From Chitinophagaceae bacterium (GTDB lineage: Bacteria > Bacteroidota > Bacteroidia > Chitinophagales > Chitinophagaceae): a stretch of DNA of 64,000 bases. Location: assembly GCA_018335935.1 (NCBI GenBank), contig JAGXRG010000026.1, positions 204,147 to 268,146 on the forward strand, written 5' to 3'. Shown piece by piece: positions 39,405 to 50,090 of this stretch. Within the stretch, counting starts at the first letter, position 1; each line of letters opens with the position of its first letter. The position numbers were made by a program, and so were the translations under genes. Under the pieces are notes generated by a model. The model did no database searches, was not told the DNA's origin, and worked only from the letters and a program-made list of their open reading frames with translations.

Positions 39405-41099
39405 ATGAATGCTACTGCCAAACAACCAACTAACACAGGAGCTCTAACCACTTTAATTATAGTTTTCTTTTTCTGGGGATTTATTGCTGCAGGTAATAAT
39501 GTTTTTATTCCTTTTTGTAAACACAAATTCAATTTAGATCAGTTTCAAAGTCAGCTCATTGACTTTGCTTTCTATTTTGCCTATTACCTTGGAGCACTAG
39601 GTTTGTTTGCGTATGGTGCTTTTGGAGGAAAAGATTTAGTTGGCAAATGGGGATTCAAAAAAAGTATAGTATATGGATTATTGTTTTCTGCATTAGGAGC
39701 AGTTGCCATGATTATTGCTGTTAATGCCAACACATTTACAGGTATGCTAGTAGGGTTGTTTATTGTGGCATTAGGTTTTAGTTTACAACAAACAGCAGCA
39801 CAGCCTTTTGCTATTGCATTAGGTGATCCATCAACAGGAACAAGCAGAGTTAACTTAGGCGGTGGAGTGAATAGTTTTGGTACTATGATTGGTCCATTAG
39901 TTGTGGGCATTGCTTTATTTGGTACAACTGCAGCCATAACAGACGATAAAATTGCTGCTTTAAGTTTAAGTAAAGTCATAATACTTTATTCATGTGTTGG
40001 AGCATTATTTATAGGAGCTGCAGCCTTATTTTATTTTTCAAAAAAAGTTCCTGCTGGTATTAATGAAGAAAAAACTGAACAAGCTAATAAGGCATTAAAC
40101 TTTTTATTAATCCTTACTGGTTTATTGATTATAATGTATGTACCTATTTTCAATAGTTATAAAAACTTATCTGAAAACATTACAGCTGCTGAACAATATG
40201 CACTAGAAGTTTATAGAATGAAGTGGTTAATTGGTGCTTTAATAATTGTAATTGCAGGTTTACTTTTGGCTAATAAAACAGCACAAAAAAAATCTGAAGG
40301 TTGGGGAGCCATGCAGTACCCTCAATTAGTTTTAGGAATGCTTGCCATATTTTGTTATGTTGGGGTAGAAGTAACAATAGGAAGTAATTTGAGTGAGTTA
40401 CTAAAACAAGAAGATTTTGGAGGCTTTCAATCCAGTCAAATTGCTCCTTATATTTCTATGTATTGGGGTAGTTTAATGATTGGTAGATGGACTGGGGCCA
40501 TTAGTGCTTTTGAAATTAAAAGTACTACCAAACAAATCTTAACTTTTGTTGTTCCTTTGGTTGCATTTGGAATTATTATTGGTGTAAATACCATTTACCA
40601 GTACAACATGGCACCACTCTATTATTATGTTGTATGTGTATTAATTCAAATAGCAGCATTTTATGTCACAAAAGATAAACCAGCTACTACCCTCTTTGTA
40701 TTTAGCTTTTTAGGAGTAGTTGCTATGGTAGTTGGATTGCTAACAACAGGAACAGTAGCAACTTATGCATTTTTAAGTGGTGGATTATTTTGTTCAATAA
40801 TGTGGCCTTGTATTTTTTCATTATCAATTGCTGGTCTTGGAAAATATACAACACAAGGTTCAGCATTTTTAATTATGATGATTTTAGGTGGAGGAATCAT
40901 TCCACCTTTACAAGGAAAACTTTCAGATTATTTGCAAGCATCTCATAACGATATAGCTGGTTATGGTATTCATCATTCATATATTATTCCTGTATTTTGC
41001 TTTGCTTATTTAGTATTCTTTGCAATAAAAGTAAAAGGTATTTTAAAGAAACAAGGAATTGATTACGATTCAGAAGTTAGTGCTGTCTCGGGTCATTAA
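39405..41099 (+). CDS. Sugar MFS transporter (FucP/GluP-like)
   Basis: Inner-membrane sugar:proton symporter of the FHS/FucP group; 564 residues with about twelve hydrophobic segments. [42 protein letters not shown] and [15 protein letters not shown] mark the family. It is longer than the usual 410-440 residues, mainly through extra transmembrane material around residues 220-300. A ROK sugar kinase follows 11 bases later, supporting glucose or a related hexose as substrate. Confidence 0.9.
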   Translation: MNATAKQPTNTGALTTLIIVFFFWGFIAAGNNVFIPFCKHKFNLDQFQSQLIDFAFYFAYYLGALGLFAYGAFGGKDLVGKWGFKKSIVYGLLFSALGAVAMIIAVNANTFTGMLVGLFIVALGFSLQQTAAQPFAIALGDPSTGTSRVNLGGGVNSFGTMIGPLVVGIALFGTTAAITDDKIAALSLSKVIILYSCVGALFIGAAALFYFSKKVPAGINEEKTEQANKALNFLLILTGLLIIMYVPIFNSYKNLSENITAAEQYALEVYRMKWLIGALIIVIAGLLLANKTAQKKSEGWGAMQYPQLVLGMLAIFCYVGVEVTIGSNLSELLKQEDFGGFQSSQIAPYISMYWGSLMIGRWTGAISAFEIKSTTKQILTFVVPLVAFGIIIGVNTIYQYNMAPLYYYVVCVLIQIAAFYVTKDKPATTLFVFSFLGVVAMVVGLLTTGTVATYAFLSGGLFCSIMWPCIFSLSIAGLGKYTTQGSAFLIMMILGGGIIPPLQGKLSDYLQASHNDIAGYGIHHSYIIPVFCFAYLVFFAIKVKGILKKQGIDYDSEVSAVSGH

Positions 41100-41110
41100 A
41101 AATTATTTTC

Positions 41111-42079
41111 ATGGAGAAATTGAAATCAGAAAAATATGCTATAGGTATTGATATTGGTGGAACTACAACAAAATTTGGAATAGTAAATACCAAAGGAGAA
41201 ATTTTAGAGCAAGATAGAATACCTAGCAATGAACACGATGCTGTAGAAAATTTTATAGAAGACCTCTACCAAAAACTACACCCAATGATCAATAAAGTGG
41301 GTGGCATTATAAATTTTGTAGGCATCGGAGTTGGTGCACCTAATGGTAATATTTACACTGGCACAATAGATTATGCACCTAATTTAAAATGGAAAGGCAT
41401 AATTCCAATTGCCAATATTTTAGAGCAAAAGTTTAATTTGAAAACTAAACTTACTAATGATGCAAATGCAGCAGCAATGGGTGAAATGCAATATGGTGCT
41501 TGCAAAAACATGAAACATTTTATTACCATTACGTTAGGTACTGGTGTAGGTAGTGGAATTGTAATTGATGGAAAAATAGTAGTTGGTCACGATGGATTTG
41601 CTGGTGAATTAGGGCATACTGTAATAAGACCAGGTGGAAGAATGCACAAAAGCACAGGAATGGCCGGTTCATTAGAAGCCTATGCAAGTGCAACAGGTGT
41701 AAGAGAAACTGCAATTGAGTTTTTAACTAAACATCCTGAAGAACCAAGTCTTTTAAGAAAATATACTATTAATGAATTAACCAGTGAAACAGTTTACGAA
41801 TGTGCTATAAAAGGAGATAATATTGCCAATAATATTTTTCAATTTACTGGTCAAATTTTAGGAGAATCATTAGCTAATTTTGTTATGTTTTCTTCTCCTG
41901 AAGCAATTGTTTTATTTGGAGGATTAACTAAAGCTGGCAATCTTTTGCTAAACCCAACAAAAAAACACATGGAACTAAATTTACTCCCTATTTTTCAAAA
42001 TAAAGTAAAGCTTATTTTTAGCGAACTACAAGAATCTGATGCTGCAATTCTTGGTGCAAGTGCTTTGGTTTGGGAATAA
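41111..42079 (+). CDS. ROK-family sugar kinase (glucokinase-like) lacking the zinc cysteines
   Basis: A 322-residue cytosolic hexose kinase. The ATP-binding D-I-G-G-T-T-T-K lies at about 14-21, the catalytic Asp is in T-N-D-A-N-A, and E-L-G-H-T-V gives His169. The zinc motif C-x-C-G-x-x-G-C that normally follows is replaced by M-H-K-S-T-G-M-A-G-S-L-E (178-189): no cysteine is left. There is no N-terminal helix-turn-helix, so it is an enzyme and not a ROK repressor. Placed directly after the sugar transporter, it probably phosphorylates the imported hexose. Confidence 0.88.
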   Translation: MEKLKSEKYAIGIDIGGTTTKFGIVNTKGEILEQDRIPSNEHDAVENFIEDLYQKLHPMINKVGGIINFVGIGVGAPNGNIYTGTIDYAPNLKWKGIIPIANILEQKFNLKTKLTNDANAAAMGEMQYGACKNMKHFITITLGTGVGSGIVIDGKIVVGHDGFAGELGHTVIRPGGRMHKSTGMAGSLEAYASATGVRETAIEFLTKHPEEPSLLRKYTINELTSETVYECAIKGDNIANNIFQFTGQILGESLANFVMFSSPEAIVLFGGLTKAGNLLLNPTKKHMELNLLPIFQNKVKLIFSELQESDAAILGASALVWE

Positions 42080-42104
42080 AAAAATTAATCAATTGAAATC
42101 AAAA

Positions 42105-42533
42105 ATGACATTAACCTTAGGAATTATTGTAACCCTTATTCTCATTGGCTTTTTTGCTGGTGTATTAAGTGGTTTAGTGGGTGTTGGAGGTGGTATTGTA
42201 ATTGTTCCATGTTTGGTTTTTTTCTTAGCATTTACTCAGAAAATGGCACAGGGAACTTCATTAGCTTTACTAACATTACCAGTAGTTATATTAGGTATGT
42301 TGCAATATTACAAAGAAGGTCATGTAGATTTTAGATTAGTAGGATTTTTAGCTTTAGGGTTTTTAGTAGGAGGATTTTTTGGAGGAAAGCTTGCTGTTTC
42401 TATTCCAGAGAATACTTTAAAAAAAGTATTCAGCATTATTCTATTTATAGTTGCAATTAAATTATATTACGAAAGCACAAGCACAAAAAAAGCAGCAACC
42501 AAAAATGTTCCTGCTCAAGAAATTAAACCTTAG
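42105..42533 (+). CDS. Half-size TauE/SafE-type membrane protein
   Basis: A 142-residue membrane protein with four hydrophobic segments. The G-F-F-A-G-V-L-S-G-L-V-G-V-G-G-G motif near the start is the TauE/SafE signature. The family usually has two such halves (about 250 residues); here there is one, so it likely works as a dimer. The frame runs on from 42039 inside the kinase gene, but the conserved start is the ATG at 42105. Its substrate (sulfonates or other anions in known members) is unknown. Last gene of the sugar cluster. Confidence 0.85.
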   Translation: MTLTLGIIVTLILIGFFAGVLSGLVGVGGGIVIVPCLVFFLAFTQKMAQGTSLALLTLPVVILGMLQYYKEGHVDFRLVGFLALGFLVGGFFGGKLAVSIPENTLKKVFSIILFIVAIKLYYESTSTKKAATKNVPAQEIKP

Positions 42534-42538
42534 TTATT

Positions 42539-43120
42539 TTAAATATAATAATACAACAAAGCTCCTAAACCCATAATGGCTAATACAATGGCAATTACCC
42601 ACCAATAATCATCACTTTCTTTTACAATCATTTTTTCTGGATTAGTTTCAGGACTATACTCTTTTATAGTTGCAGGTTTACCAGAACTATAAATATCTAA
42701 TAATCCAGTATTTGCTGCTTGAGTTTTTGAAATCCATAAATCTTGTAAAACTTGCTTATTTTCATTCTCTGGTTCAACCACAAATCCTTTTTCAATATCT
42801 TTTCTTAATCTGCCTATACCTGGTAATAAAACAGTTTGATTAGCATTTGCTTGTTTTTGAATTTCATGAGCAAACTCTTGAAATCTTCTTGCAGCATCAC
42901 TTTCATCTACTTTTAATTCTCTTGCTAAATAGTTATAGAGTGAATATGTATCTGTAGCAATATCAAAACTTTCTAATCGAATATTTTGTGTAGGTGGATT
43001 TAGTTTTTTATTTTCAAAATCCATAGTGGCAGGTACTTGTTCTACACCAAATGTTCCAATACCTGGCATTGAAGCTCTACCATTAAGAATTAAATATTTA
43101 TAAAAAAGTTCGTATAACAT
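42539..43120 (-). CDS. HU-CCDC81-type protein with C-terminal membrane helix
   Basis: A 193-residue protein. Residues 1-75 and about 75-130 look like the two tandem HU-related domains of the bacterial CCDC81 family (L-N-G-R-A-S-M-P-G-I-G-T-F and T-V-L-L-P-G-I-G-R-L-R). A linker leads to one C-terminal membrane segment (W-W-V-I-A-I-V-L-A-I-M-G-L-G-A-L-L). Family members often end in a peptidoglycan-binding SPOR domain; here the chain stops just after the membrane helix. The HU-like part would lie in the cytosol. It is transcribed after the beta-barrel gene (15 bases). Confidence 0.75.
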   Translation of the reverse strand: MLYELFYKYLILNGRASMPGIGTFGVEQVPATMDFENKKLNPPTQNIRLESFDIATDTYSLYNYLARELKVDESDAARRFQEFAHEIQKQANANQTVLLPGIGRLRKDIEKGFVVEPENENKQVLQDLWISKTQAANTGLLDIYSSGKPATIKEYSPETNPEKMIVKESDDYWWVIAIVLAIMGLGALLYYYI

Positions 43121-43135
43121 ATATTCACAATTAGT

Positions 43136-44851
43136 TTAGTTAAACGAATATACGACTCCTCCCACAACATTGAAACCAAAAACATTATATTGGTTCCATC
43201 TTTGGTATTCGTTATTAAATAAATTATTTAATTCTAAATAAAAATAAGTGTTTTTTAACACTTTTACTTCTGTTCCCACATTTAAATCTACAACCATTTT
43301 AGATTTACCTGATACATCATTTTTAATTCTATAGTAAGCTCCATCCCATATATATATATCAGATTTTAATACTACATCTTTCAACACATGATATCTTATA
43401 GAACTATTTATCTCTAATGGCAAAAATCCGTATACTTTATCATACTTTTCTTGAGCTGTAAATTGTGTAAATGACACTCCAGTTATCAAGCTAAATTTAT
43501 TTTGATCAACATAAGAAACTTCTCCACTTAATCTAATAGATTTTACATCTGGCTCATATAAAATATTAAAGTTCTGACTTTTGCTTTGTGCAGTATCATT
43601 TGCAAATAAAACTTGTTGGTTAGTTTTTATGAAAGATAATTTACCTAAAAAGCTGAAATGCTTACCTACAGCACCTTTTAAACCACCAAATATTTCGTTA
43701 GTAATAGAGTTTTTAAATTCTTTGGGCTGATCTAAAAACGGATTGATAGCAGCTAATGATTGATAAGTATTTTTTTGAAGGAATGATTTATAACCACCAA
43801 TCACCATAAATTTTTCTTTTGCTAAATGGTAGGTAGCCTGAACATCTGGTAATATTTCAAGTTCATTATTATTCCATGTTGGCTGAATGGCAGCAGAAAT
43901 TAATAAATCATCTCCTGTAAATTTTAATTGAGGTTTTATACTAAATACATTATTACTGATAGAAAGATTATTGTTTTTATAAAAAGAAAGGTCTGCTAAA
44001 ATGCCCAAATCGACTGATAACTTCTTTGATATGCTTTTACTAAAAGGGGCTTGAAGTAAAGCATTAAATTCTGTGCCTTGCTGATGATCTGAGAATACAT
44101 TAGCCTTTAAATTTGGATGATACTGTATTCCAAATTCACTTGCTGCTTTAGAATGAAGTTGAACATCGGCTTGTATTGTATTGAAGTTTTGCTTTAACTG
44201 ATCTTTAGTAAACACTAAATTAGGATTAGTTCCATAACGATTTTGAGCACTTCCACTATAACCAACAGAAACGACTAAATCATGGTTTGAAATGGAATTA
44301 ATTTCGGCTGTTGCTTTCAATAAAGCTTGAGTGGTTTCTTGATATAAAAGATTCCCTTTGGCTTGATGATATTTGGCAATGATAGAATAGATGTTAGATT
44401 CTGGAGAACCAAAACTAATAGCAGCTTCTGCATAAGGTTGAGCATAATTACCAAAGCCCAGTTTTATATAATTACTATTTACCCATTTGAATGTATTTTC
44501 AGCAAAATATGCAATTGGCTTAATAGGTACTGGCTGATAAGTAAAGAATAAGTTTTGTGCTGGAATACTATATGCCAAACTTAATCTATTGGTATCTAAA
44601 ATGGGCATAGAAGCAGTAAAATTAATTTTACTAGCACTTCGTAAAAAAGGTTTAAAAGTTGAAGTAATGGTTAATACATTTGGCTTTACTGTATCTAATA
44701 CAACTCCAGTAATGGGTTGATTAATATTTGATGATGTTGTAACTTTTTTGGTTACAATAGATTTCTTTTTTTTCTTTGAACGTTGAGCTTGTACTTGCAA
44801 ACAGCTCATTAAAAAAAAGAATAAGAAAATATATTTAATACAATGTTTCAT
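43136..44851 (-). CDS. Outer-membrane beta-barrel protein, TonB-receptor-like without plug
   Basis: A 571-residue protein with signal peptide (F-F-F-L-M-S-C-L-Q-V-Q-A-Q). After a Lys-rich start it has many alternating strands with aromatic ends, finishing in N-V-V-G-G-V-V-Y-S-F-N, an outer-membrane insertion end. The closing part (L-E-L-N-N-L-F-N-N-E-Y-Q-R-W) resembles TonB-dependent receptors, but there is no plug domain or TonB box. It follows the large TPR gene by 6 bases; the pair is likely one envelope unit. The transported substrate, if any, is unknown. Confidence 0.82.
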   Translation of the reverse strand: MKHCIKYIFLFFFLMSCLQVQAQRSKKKKKSIVTKKVTTSSNINQPITGVVLDTVKPNVLTITSTFKPFLRSASKINFTASMPILDTNRLSLAYSIPAQNLFFTYQPVPIKPIAYFAENTFKWVNSNYIKLGFGNYAQPYAEAAISFGSPESNIYSIIAKYHQAKGNLLYQETTQALLKATAEINSISNHDLVVSVGYSGSAQNRYGTNPNLVFTKDQLKQNFNTIQADVQLHSKAASEFGIQYHPNLKANVFSDHQQGTEFNALLQAPFSKSISKKLSVDLGILADLSFYKNNNLSISNNVFSIKPQLKFTGDDLLISAAIQPTWNNNELEILPDVQATYHLAKEKFMVIGGYKSFLQKNTYQSLAAINPFLDQPKEFKNSITNEIFGGLKGAVGKHFSFLGKLSFIKTNQQVLFANDTAQSKSQNFNILYEPDVKSIRLSGEVSYVDQNKFSLITGVSFTQFTAQEKYDKVYGFLPLEINSSIRYHVLKDVVLKSDIYIWDGAYYRIKNDVSGKSKMVVDLNVGTEVKVLKNTYFYLELNNLFNNEYQRWNQYNVFGFNVVGGVVYSFN

Positions 44852-44857
44852 TTCTGC

Positions 44858-47800
44858 TTAATTATTTTCTACTTGATTGATTTTATTTTTTTCAGCTATT
44901 ACTTCAGCTAATTTTTTATTGGCTTCAATTTTCAACTCTTCTATAGTTGAGTTTTCAGCAATACTTTTAAAAGTTGCTTCAGCATTAAACCAATCATTTT
45001 GCTTGAAATAAATATCACCTAAAAGCAAATAACTTTTCACTAACCAATAATTATAAGAACCGAATTTCTTGATACAATCAAAAGCATTTTTTTCAGCTTC
45101 CTTTAAATTATTTTGTAAGAAATTGATTTCAGCTATTCTATAATTAGCTTCAGCACTGTATTCTGTTTTTCCAAGAGATAAAACTTGTTTATATGCAATT
45201 AAAGCATCATCGAGTTTATCATTATCTTGATACTGTTTAGCAATAATTAGGTTTGCCATCATTTTATCATCGGTTGCAATTCCACTTTCTAATAATAATT
45301 CTTTGGCATTAGTAAATGCATTAGACCAATTTTTTAATTTATACTGACATCTTAATAAACCACGCATTGCTTCTAACCTATTCTCTTGTTGTGTTGCTAT
45401 TTTTTTGGTAATGCTAAAATATTTTTCTCCTTCACTGTAATTAGCTTGTTCAAAATAATAGATCCTAGCTGTTTGTAAAGCACTTCTTTCAGCATAATCA
45501 TTTGGTGCTTTATTAATAACAAAATCATAGCCATTTAAGGCCTGTGTAAACATTTTTTTATTGTAATACATTTCTGCTAATAAGAAATGAGCATTCAAAT
45601 TAAATTTTCCTTCAGGATAATTTTTTAAATAACTATTTAATCCACTCATTGCATTTGCTGTATCTAATGCCTGAAATCTTAAATAAGCAGCTGTATAGTT
45701 TAACGAATCTTCTTCACTATATGAAATGGCTTTACCATTTTGCTTCATAAAGTTCACAAATGCATTGGCCTGTTGCTTTTCTATAAAAATATTTCTGATA
45801 TATTCAATTGAGTTATCAGATTCAACTGTATTGGGATATTCTTTAGTTAGAATTGTAAAATATTGAAGAGCCTCTTCATTTTTATTTAAATTAAAATGTG
45901 CAATGCCTAATTTTAAATAGGCTTCAGGAAATAAGGATGCAAACTTTTTATACTGTATTAATTCTTTTAAACTATAAATAGCATTGTTGAAATTTTCACT
46001 AGCTAAATAAGTTTTAGCAAGCTCCATTAATGCTTCTCCAATCAGTTCTGATTTTGGATATTGAAACGAAATATTTTCCAATACCTCAATTTTTTTCTTT
46101 TCATTTCCTAAGGCTCCATCAATTATTGCCATTTGAAAACTTGCATAATCTGCTGTTTCTAAATTCAATTCAATTACCCTTTGATAAATTTTTAATGCAC
46201 TTTGATAACTCTTCAGCATATAATAGCAATCAGCAGATCTTAAGTAGACATCTTGTTCTTGCTTTGATGATGAAAGTTGTATAGCTTTAGCAATGAACTC
46301 GAAGTTTTTAAGTGCTTCTTTGTAGTTGCCTTTCTTCAAAAAACTATATGCCAAATTATATTTAGCATTGGTAACATTAATTTCTGCATTAATAGATGGA
46401 TTAGCTAAATAATTATTGATATAACTAATAGCATCATCAATCTTACCATTTCTATAGCTCAATTCTCCTTTCCAAAAAAAAGTAAATGGTAATTGTATTT
46501 TATTATAAGGAGCAGCAAGTACTTTATTTAATAATTGATCTGCAATGGAAATTTGACCTTCATTAATTAACTCTGTAGCTCTAGAATATAAGATTCTTGG
46601 GTAAATAGTTTTTACAGATTCTGTTTTAACATTCAAACTTTCATATAATGCTAATGCATCTTTATAATTACTAGTATTAGCTAAAGCACTAATGAGTAGC
46701 TCTTGAGCCTCATTTGAATAGCTTGAATTATTAAATTGATTCTTGAACTTTTTAAACTCAGTGATGGCTATATCTAAATAGCCTAGTTCATAACTAAGCT
46801 TTGCATAATTAAACGCTGAAACTTCTTTTTGAAATACGTTACTGCTATTGCCAGCACAAAATAAAAACGCATTTCGAGCATTAGCTTTTTGATTGGTTTT
46901 TAAATAGGCATCTGCCAATAAATACATGCTATTTTGTGCTAGAGAATCTTCTTTTCCGCCCAATTGTTTAAACCCTTGTATTGCCTTTAGCCAATCTTTA
47001 GTTGAATAATAACAAAATGAGAGTTGATACAAATCTTCCCTTCTAACTTTCTCATTATTTTCTACAAAAGTTGCTAAGTAAGGTAATGCTTTGTTGTACT
47101 CTTTTTTATCGAAATACAAATGACCTATTAATTGCTTTAATTCAAGTTCGTGAACTTGCTTTTCAACATTATTCAAAGCCTTTTCACTTATTGCTAAAGC
47201 TTTTTCTTTATCACCCAAAAAATAATAGATTTCTGCAATGTAAAAAGGAACTACATTTTTATATAAAGCATCTTGCTCGGTAATGGTAAAAGCTTGTAAT
47301 GCTTGTCGGTAATTTTTATCGTAAAAACAAATGAAACCATAATAATAATTAGCGTCAATGTAATTCACATCTGTTGGAATTTGACTAATGCTATTGAACA
47401 ATACTTTAGCTTCTTTAAATTGTTGTGTAGCAAATAAAGCGTAAGCTTTTTGAAATTGAAGTGCTGCTATTTCTTTATTAGTTAAATTTTCAATTCCGGC
47501 TTTTGTGAAATATTCAATAGCTAAATAGTACTCTTTCTGTCTTAAATAATATTTAGCTAAAACAAAACTCATCATTTGCTGATGAGCAACATAGGCTTCT
47601 GAGTTCTCAATAAAATTTACAGCAGCATCAACAACATTTGCATCATCTAAATGCAAAGCATTAGCCAAATAATAAAAGCTAGTTTCTGTTTTTACAAATT
47701 CTGTATAATTTGAGGTGAGTTGTTGATTTTGATAATATTTTTTGAAAACAGCAGATGCTAAAGAATATTTTCCTTGATGATACCAATCTTTTGCTTGTTT

Positions 47801-47908
47801 AAAATTTTCATCAATATCGTTGTAAATCTTTGTTGTTTGAGTGAATGCTGTTTGATGAATAAGATTCAAAACAATCAATAATGAAAAAAGTTTTTTTAGA
47901 TAAGACAT
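44858..47908 (-). CDS. Large secreted tetratricopeptide-repeat protein
   Basis: A 1016-residue protein. A TTG at 47917 also opens the frame, but the ATG at 47908 gives the cleaner signal peptide (M-S-Y-L-K-K-L-F-S-L-L-I-V-L, ending T-A-F-T-Q). Nearly the whole mature chain is TPR and TPR-like helical repeats (A-x-x-x-Y/F, G-x-x-x-x-A patterns, for example Y-F-L-G-D-K-E-K-A-L-A). It is probably a periplasmic scaffold. It heads a minus-strand operon with the beta-barrel and HU-CCDC81 genes. Confidence 0.85.
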   Translation of the reverse strand: MSYLKKLFSLLIVLNLIHQTAFTQTTKIYNDIDENFKQAKDWYHQGKYSLASAVFKKYYQNQQLTSNYTEFVKTETSFYYLANALHLDDANVVDAAVNFIENSEAYVAHQQMMSFVLAKYYLRQKEYYLAIEYFTKAGIENLTNKEIAALQFQKAYALFATQQFKEAKVLFNSISQIPTDVNYIDANYYYGFICFYDKNYRQALQAFTITEQDALYKNVVPFYIAEIYYFLGDKEKALAISEKALNNVEKQVHELELKQLIGHLYFDKKEYNKALPYLATFVENNEKVRREDLYQLSFCYYSTKDWLKAIQGFKQLGGKEDSLAQNSMYLLADAYLKTNQKANARNAFLFCAGNSSNVFQKEVSAFNYAKLSYELGYLDIAITEFKKFKNQFNNSSYSNEAQELLISALANTSNYKDALALYESLNVKTESVKTIYPRILYSRATELINEGQISIADQLLNKVLAAPYNKIQLPFTFFWKGELSYRNGKIDDAISYINNYLANPSINAEINVTNAKYNLAYSFLKKGNYKEALKNFEFIAKAIQLSSSKQEQDVYLRSADCYYMLKSYQSALKIYQRVIELNLETADYASFQMAIIDGALGNEKKKIEVLENISFQYPKSELIGEALMELAKTYLASENFNNAIYSLKELIQYKKFASLFPEAYLKLGIAHFNLNKNEEALQYFTILTKEYPNTVESDNSIEYIRNIFIEKQQANAFVNFMKQNGKAISYSEEDSLNYTAAYLRFQALDTANAMSGLNSYLKNYPEGKFNLNAHFLLAEMYYNKKMFTQALNGYDFVINKAPNDYAERSALQTARIYYFEQANYSEGEKYFSITKKIATQQENRLEAMRGLLRCQYKLKNWSNAFTNAKELLLESGIATDDKMMANLIIAKQYQDNDKLDDALIAYKQVLSLGKTEYSAEANYRIAEINFLQNNLKEAEKNAFDCIKKFGSYNYWLVKSYLLLGDIYFKQNDWFNAEATFKSIAENSTIEELKIEANKKLAEVIAEKNKINQVENN

Positions 47909-48062
47909 GTTATTCAATGGCTTTGAGCAAATATTTTGAATTCTTTCTTAATAAAAATGTAAATAATAATAAAGTTAAAGCTCACAAAATTTTTATAAGG
48001 ATAATATAGTTTTTTGTGGATAATGAATTTCAACTTTTACTTTTACCACATAAACTTATTTA

Positions 48063-48476
48063 ATGTTAGAAACCCAAACCAATATTAGAGTTAGATATGC
48101 TGAAACAGATCAAATGAATGTAGTATATCATGGTAATTATGCACAATATTTTGAAGTAGCACGTGCAGAATGTATTAGGCAATTTGAATTTACTTATAAA
48201 GAAATGGAGGCTTTAGGGGTAATGATGCCCATTGTTGATATACAAATAAAATTCCTTAGACCCGCACATTATGATGATCTATTAACTATTAAAACTCAGT
48301 TAAGAGAATTACCTACTACACATAAAATAGAATTTCATCATGAAGTATATAACGAAAAACAAGAGTTATTAACGATTGGCAAAGTGGTTCTATACTTTAT
48401 AGATGTAAAGACAAAAGCAAGAACAACAATGCCCAAAGTAATGATTGAAAAACTGCAACCTTTTTTTGTTGATTAA
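48063..48476 (+). CDS. Acyl-CoA thioesterase, YbgC/FadM (hotdog) family
   Basis: A 137-residue hotdog-fold enzyme. The N-terminal Y-A-E-T-D-Q-M-N-V-V-Y-H-G-N-Y is the YbgC/4-hydroxybenzoyl-CoA thioesterase active-site segment, with Asp16 as catalytic residue, and Y-F-E-V-A-R-A-E follows. YbgC is linked to the Tol-Pal system in Proteobacteria; no tol genes are near here. It hydrolyses acyl-CoA esters in the cytosol; chain length cannot be read. Single gene between two minus-strand units. Confidence 0.9.
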   Translation: MLETQTNIRVRYAETDQMNVVYHGNYAQYFEVARAECIRQFEFTYKEMEALGVMMPIVDIQIKFLRPAHYDDLLTIKTQLRELPTTHKIEFHHEVYNEKQELLTIGKVVLYFIDVKTKARTTMPKVMIEKLQPFFVD

Positions 48477-48481
48477 TATTT

Positions 48482-49999
48482 TTATTCTGATGATGGTCTT
48501 TTTGGAGTTGATATAAAATATAATAGCACAAAAGTTATAATTCCATTAATCAAGATTAATTCATTTCCAATTTTATAACCACTAAATAATTGTTCTGAGA
48601 TTTGATTTAGTCCTAAACTATCAACATGCAATTTTTTCTCATACCATTCAGGACTACTAAGCATATCAATCAGTAAACTTATAATTGGAGCACTTATACA
48701 AACCCACCATATATATTTTTCTTGTATAGATTTTTTGGTTAGAATCCCAAATGCAAATAAACCCAGAAGTGGCCCATAAGTGATTCCAGCAAATTTGAGA
48801 ATGAAATCGATAATAAGTTTATCATTCATTGCTTTAAACACCAATACAATCAAAAAGAAAACTACAGCAAAGCTCAAATGGACCTTTAATCTTTTTTTCT
48901 TCTTATCAGCTTCAGATTCATTACTCTTATTCATACCCATTATATCAATACAATAGCTAGATGTTAAGGATGTAATTGCACCATCTACACTAGGAAATAA
49001 AGCTGAAATTAAAGCAATAATAAAAATGATGCCAATGGTTGTACCAAATGTTGAACTTAACGCAATAGTTGGGAAAAGATCATCTGGTGGAACATTAATT
49101 CCTTTTGTAGAAGCATATAAATAGAGTACCCCTCCTAGAAAAAGAAACATAAAGTTTACTAATAATAAAACTGAAGCAAAACTGAGCATGTTTTTTTGAG
49201 AATCTTTCAAGGTTTTTACACTTATATTTTTTTGCATCATTTCTTGATCCAAACCAGTCATAGCAATTGCAATAAACATTCCACCCAATAAGTGTTTTAT
49301 AATATATGAGCCTGAGTTCACATCTGTATTGATGATTTTAGTATACCCTTTTTCGTTCATAAGTTGCAATGCAGATGAAAAGTCTAATCCTAAATTGTTA
49401 ATAATAACAACAATACATATGATTAAGCCTAGTAGCATACATGAAGTTTGAAGTGTATCTGTGTAAATGATGGTTTTTACTCCTCCTTCAAAAGTGTATA
49501 ACAATATCATCAACAAAATGACCAAAGTTGTAATGTAAAATGGAACCCCCATTTTATCGAGAATAAATAATTGTAAAATATTAATCACCAAATACAACCT
49601 TGCAGTTGCACCAATCGTTCGTGAAAGTATAAAAAATGATGCACCAGTTTTATGGGCTGTTTTACCAAACCTTCCATCTAAATAAGTATAAATACTAGTT
49701 AATTTTAGTTTATAATATAATGGCAGTAACACAAAAGCTATTACTAAATAACCCAGCATATAGCCCATTACAATTTGAAAATAAAAGAAACTCCCACTGC
49801 TTACACCTCCTGGTACACTTACAAAAGTTACACCACTTAATGAAGTACCAATCATACCAAAAGCAACTAATACCCAATTACTATTTCTATTTCCAATAAA
49901 AAATGATTCATTATCACTTTTTTTCGAAGTATACCAAGCAACAGCTAATAACACTCCAAAATATAAAAGAACAAATATTAATAATGTGGTTGGGTTCAT
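48482..49999 (-). CDS. Sodium:solute symporter (SSS family)
   Basis: Inner-membrane protein of about 505 residues with about thirteen hydrophobic segments. The frame is open from 50041, but M-N-P-T-T-L-L-I-F at 49999 is the start in family register. Y-T-S-K-K-S-D-N-E-S-F-F-I-G-N-R, G-M-I-G-T-S-L-S-G-V-T-F-V-S-V-P-G and the sodium-site region are those of the SSS family, near the sialic-acid or proline transporter branch. Substrate cannot be named. It is close to a convergent thioesterase gene and downstream of the ompA terminator. Confidence 0.9.
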   Translation of the reverse strand: MNPTTLLIFVLLYFGVLLAVAWYTSKKSDNESFFIGNRNSNWVLVAFGMIGTSLSGVTFVSVPGGVSSGSFFYFQIVMGYMLGYLVIAFVLLPLYYKLKLTSIYTYLDGRFGKTAHKTGASFFILSRTIGATARLYLVINILQLFILDKMGVPFYITTLVILLMILLYTFEGGVKTIIYTDTLQTSCMLLGLIICIVVIINNLGLDFSSALQLMNEKGYTKIINTDVNSGSYIIKHLLGGMFIAIAMTGLDQEMMQKNISVKTLKDSQKNMLSFASVLLLVNFMFLFLGGVLYLYASTKGINVPPDDLFPTIALSSTFGTTIGIIFIIALISALFPSVDGAITSLTSSYCIDIMGMNKSNESEADKKKKRLKVHLSFAVVFFLIVLVFKAMNDKLIIDFILKFAGITYGPLLGLFAFGILTKKSIQEKYIWWVCISAPIISLLIDMLSSPEWYEKKLHVDSLGLNQISEQLFSGYKIGNELILINGIITFVLLYFISTPKRPSSE

Positions 50000-50042
50000 A
50001 ATTCTAATTAAGTGTTGTGCAAAGAAAGGGATTATACACAAA

Positions 50043-50073
50043 AAAATAGCCCTGCAAAATGCAGGGCTATTTT
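50043..50073 (-). terminator. Rho-independent terminator after ompA
   Basis: A 9-bp core stem TAGCCCTGC / GCAGGGCTA with four A:T pairs on each side and a 5-base loop; on the minus strand it is followed by ATTTTTTTGT. It lies 17 bases past the ompA stop. Confidence 0.9.
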
Positions 50074-50090
50074 AATTATAATAAATAAAA

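Noticed and set aside
41111..42079. ROK protein as a transcription repressor
   Set aside because: There is no N-terminal helix-turn-helix domain; the kinase motif starts at about residue 14.
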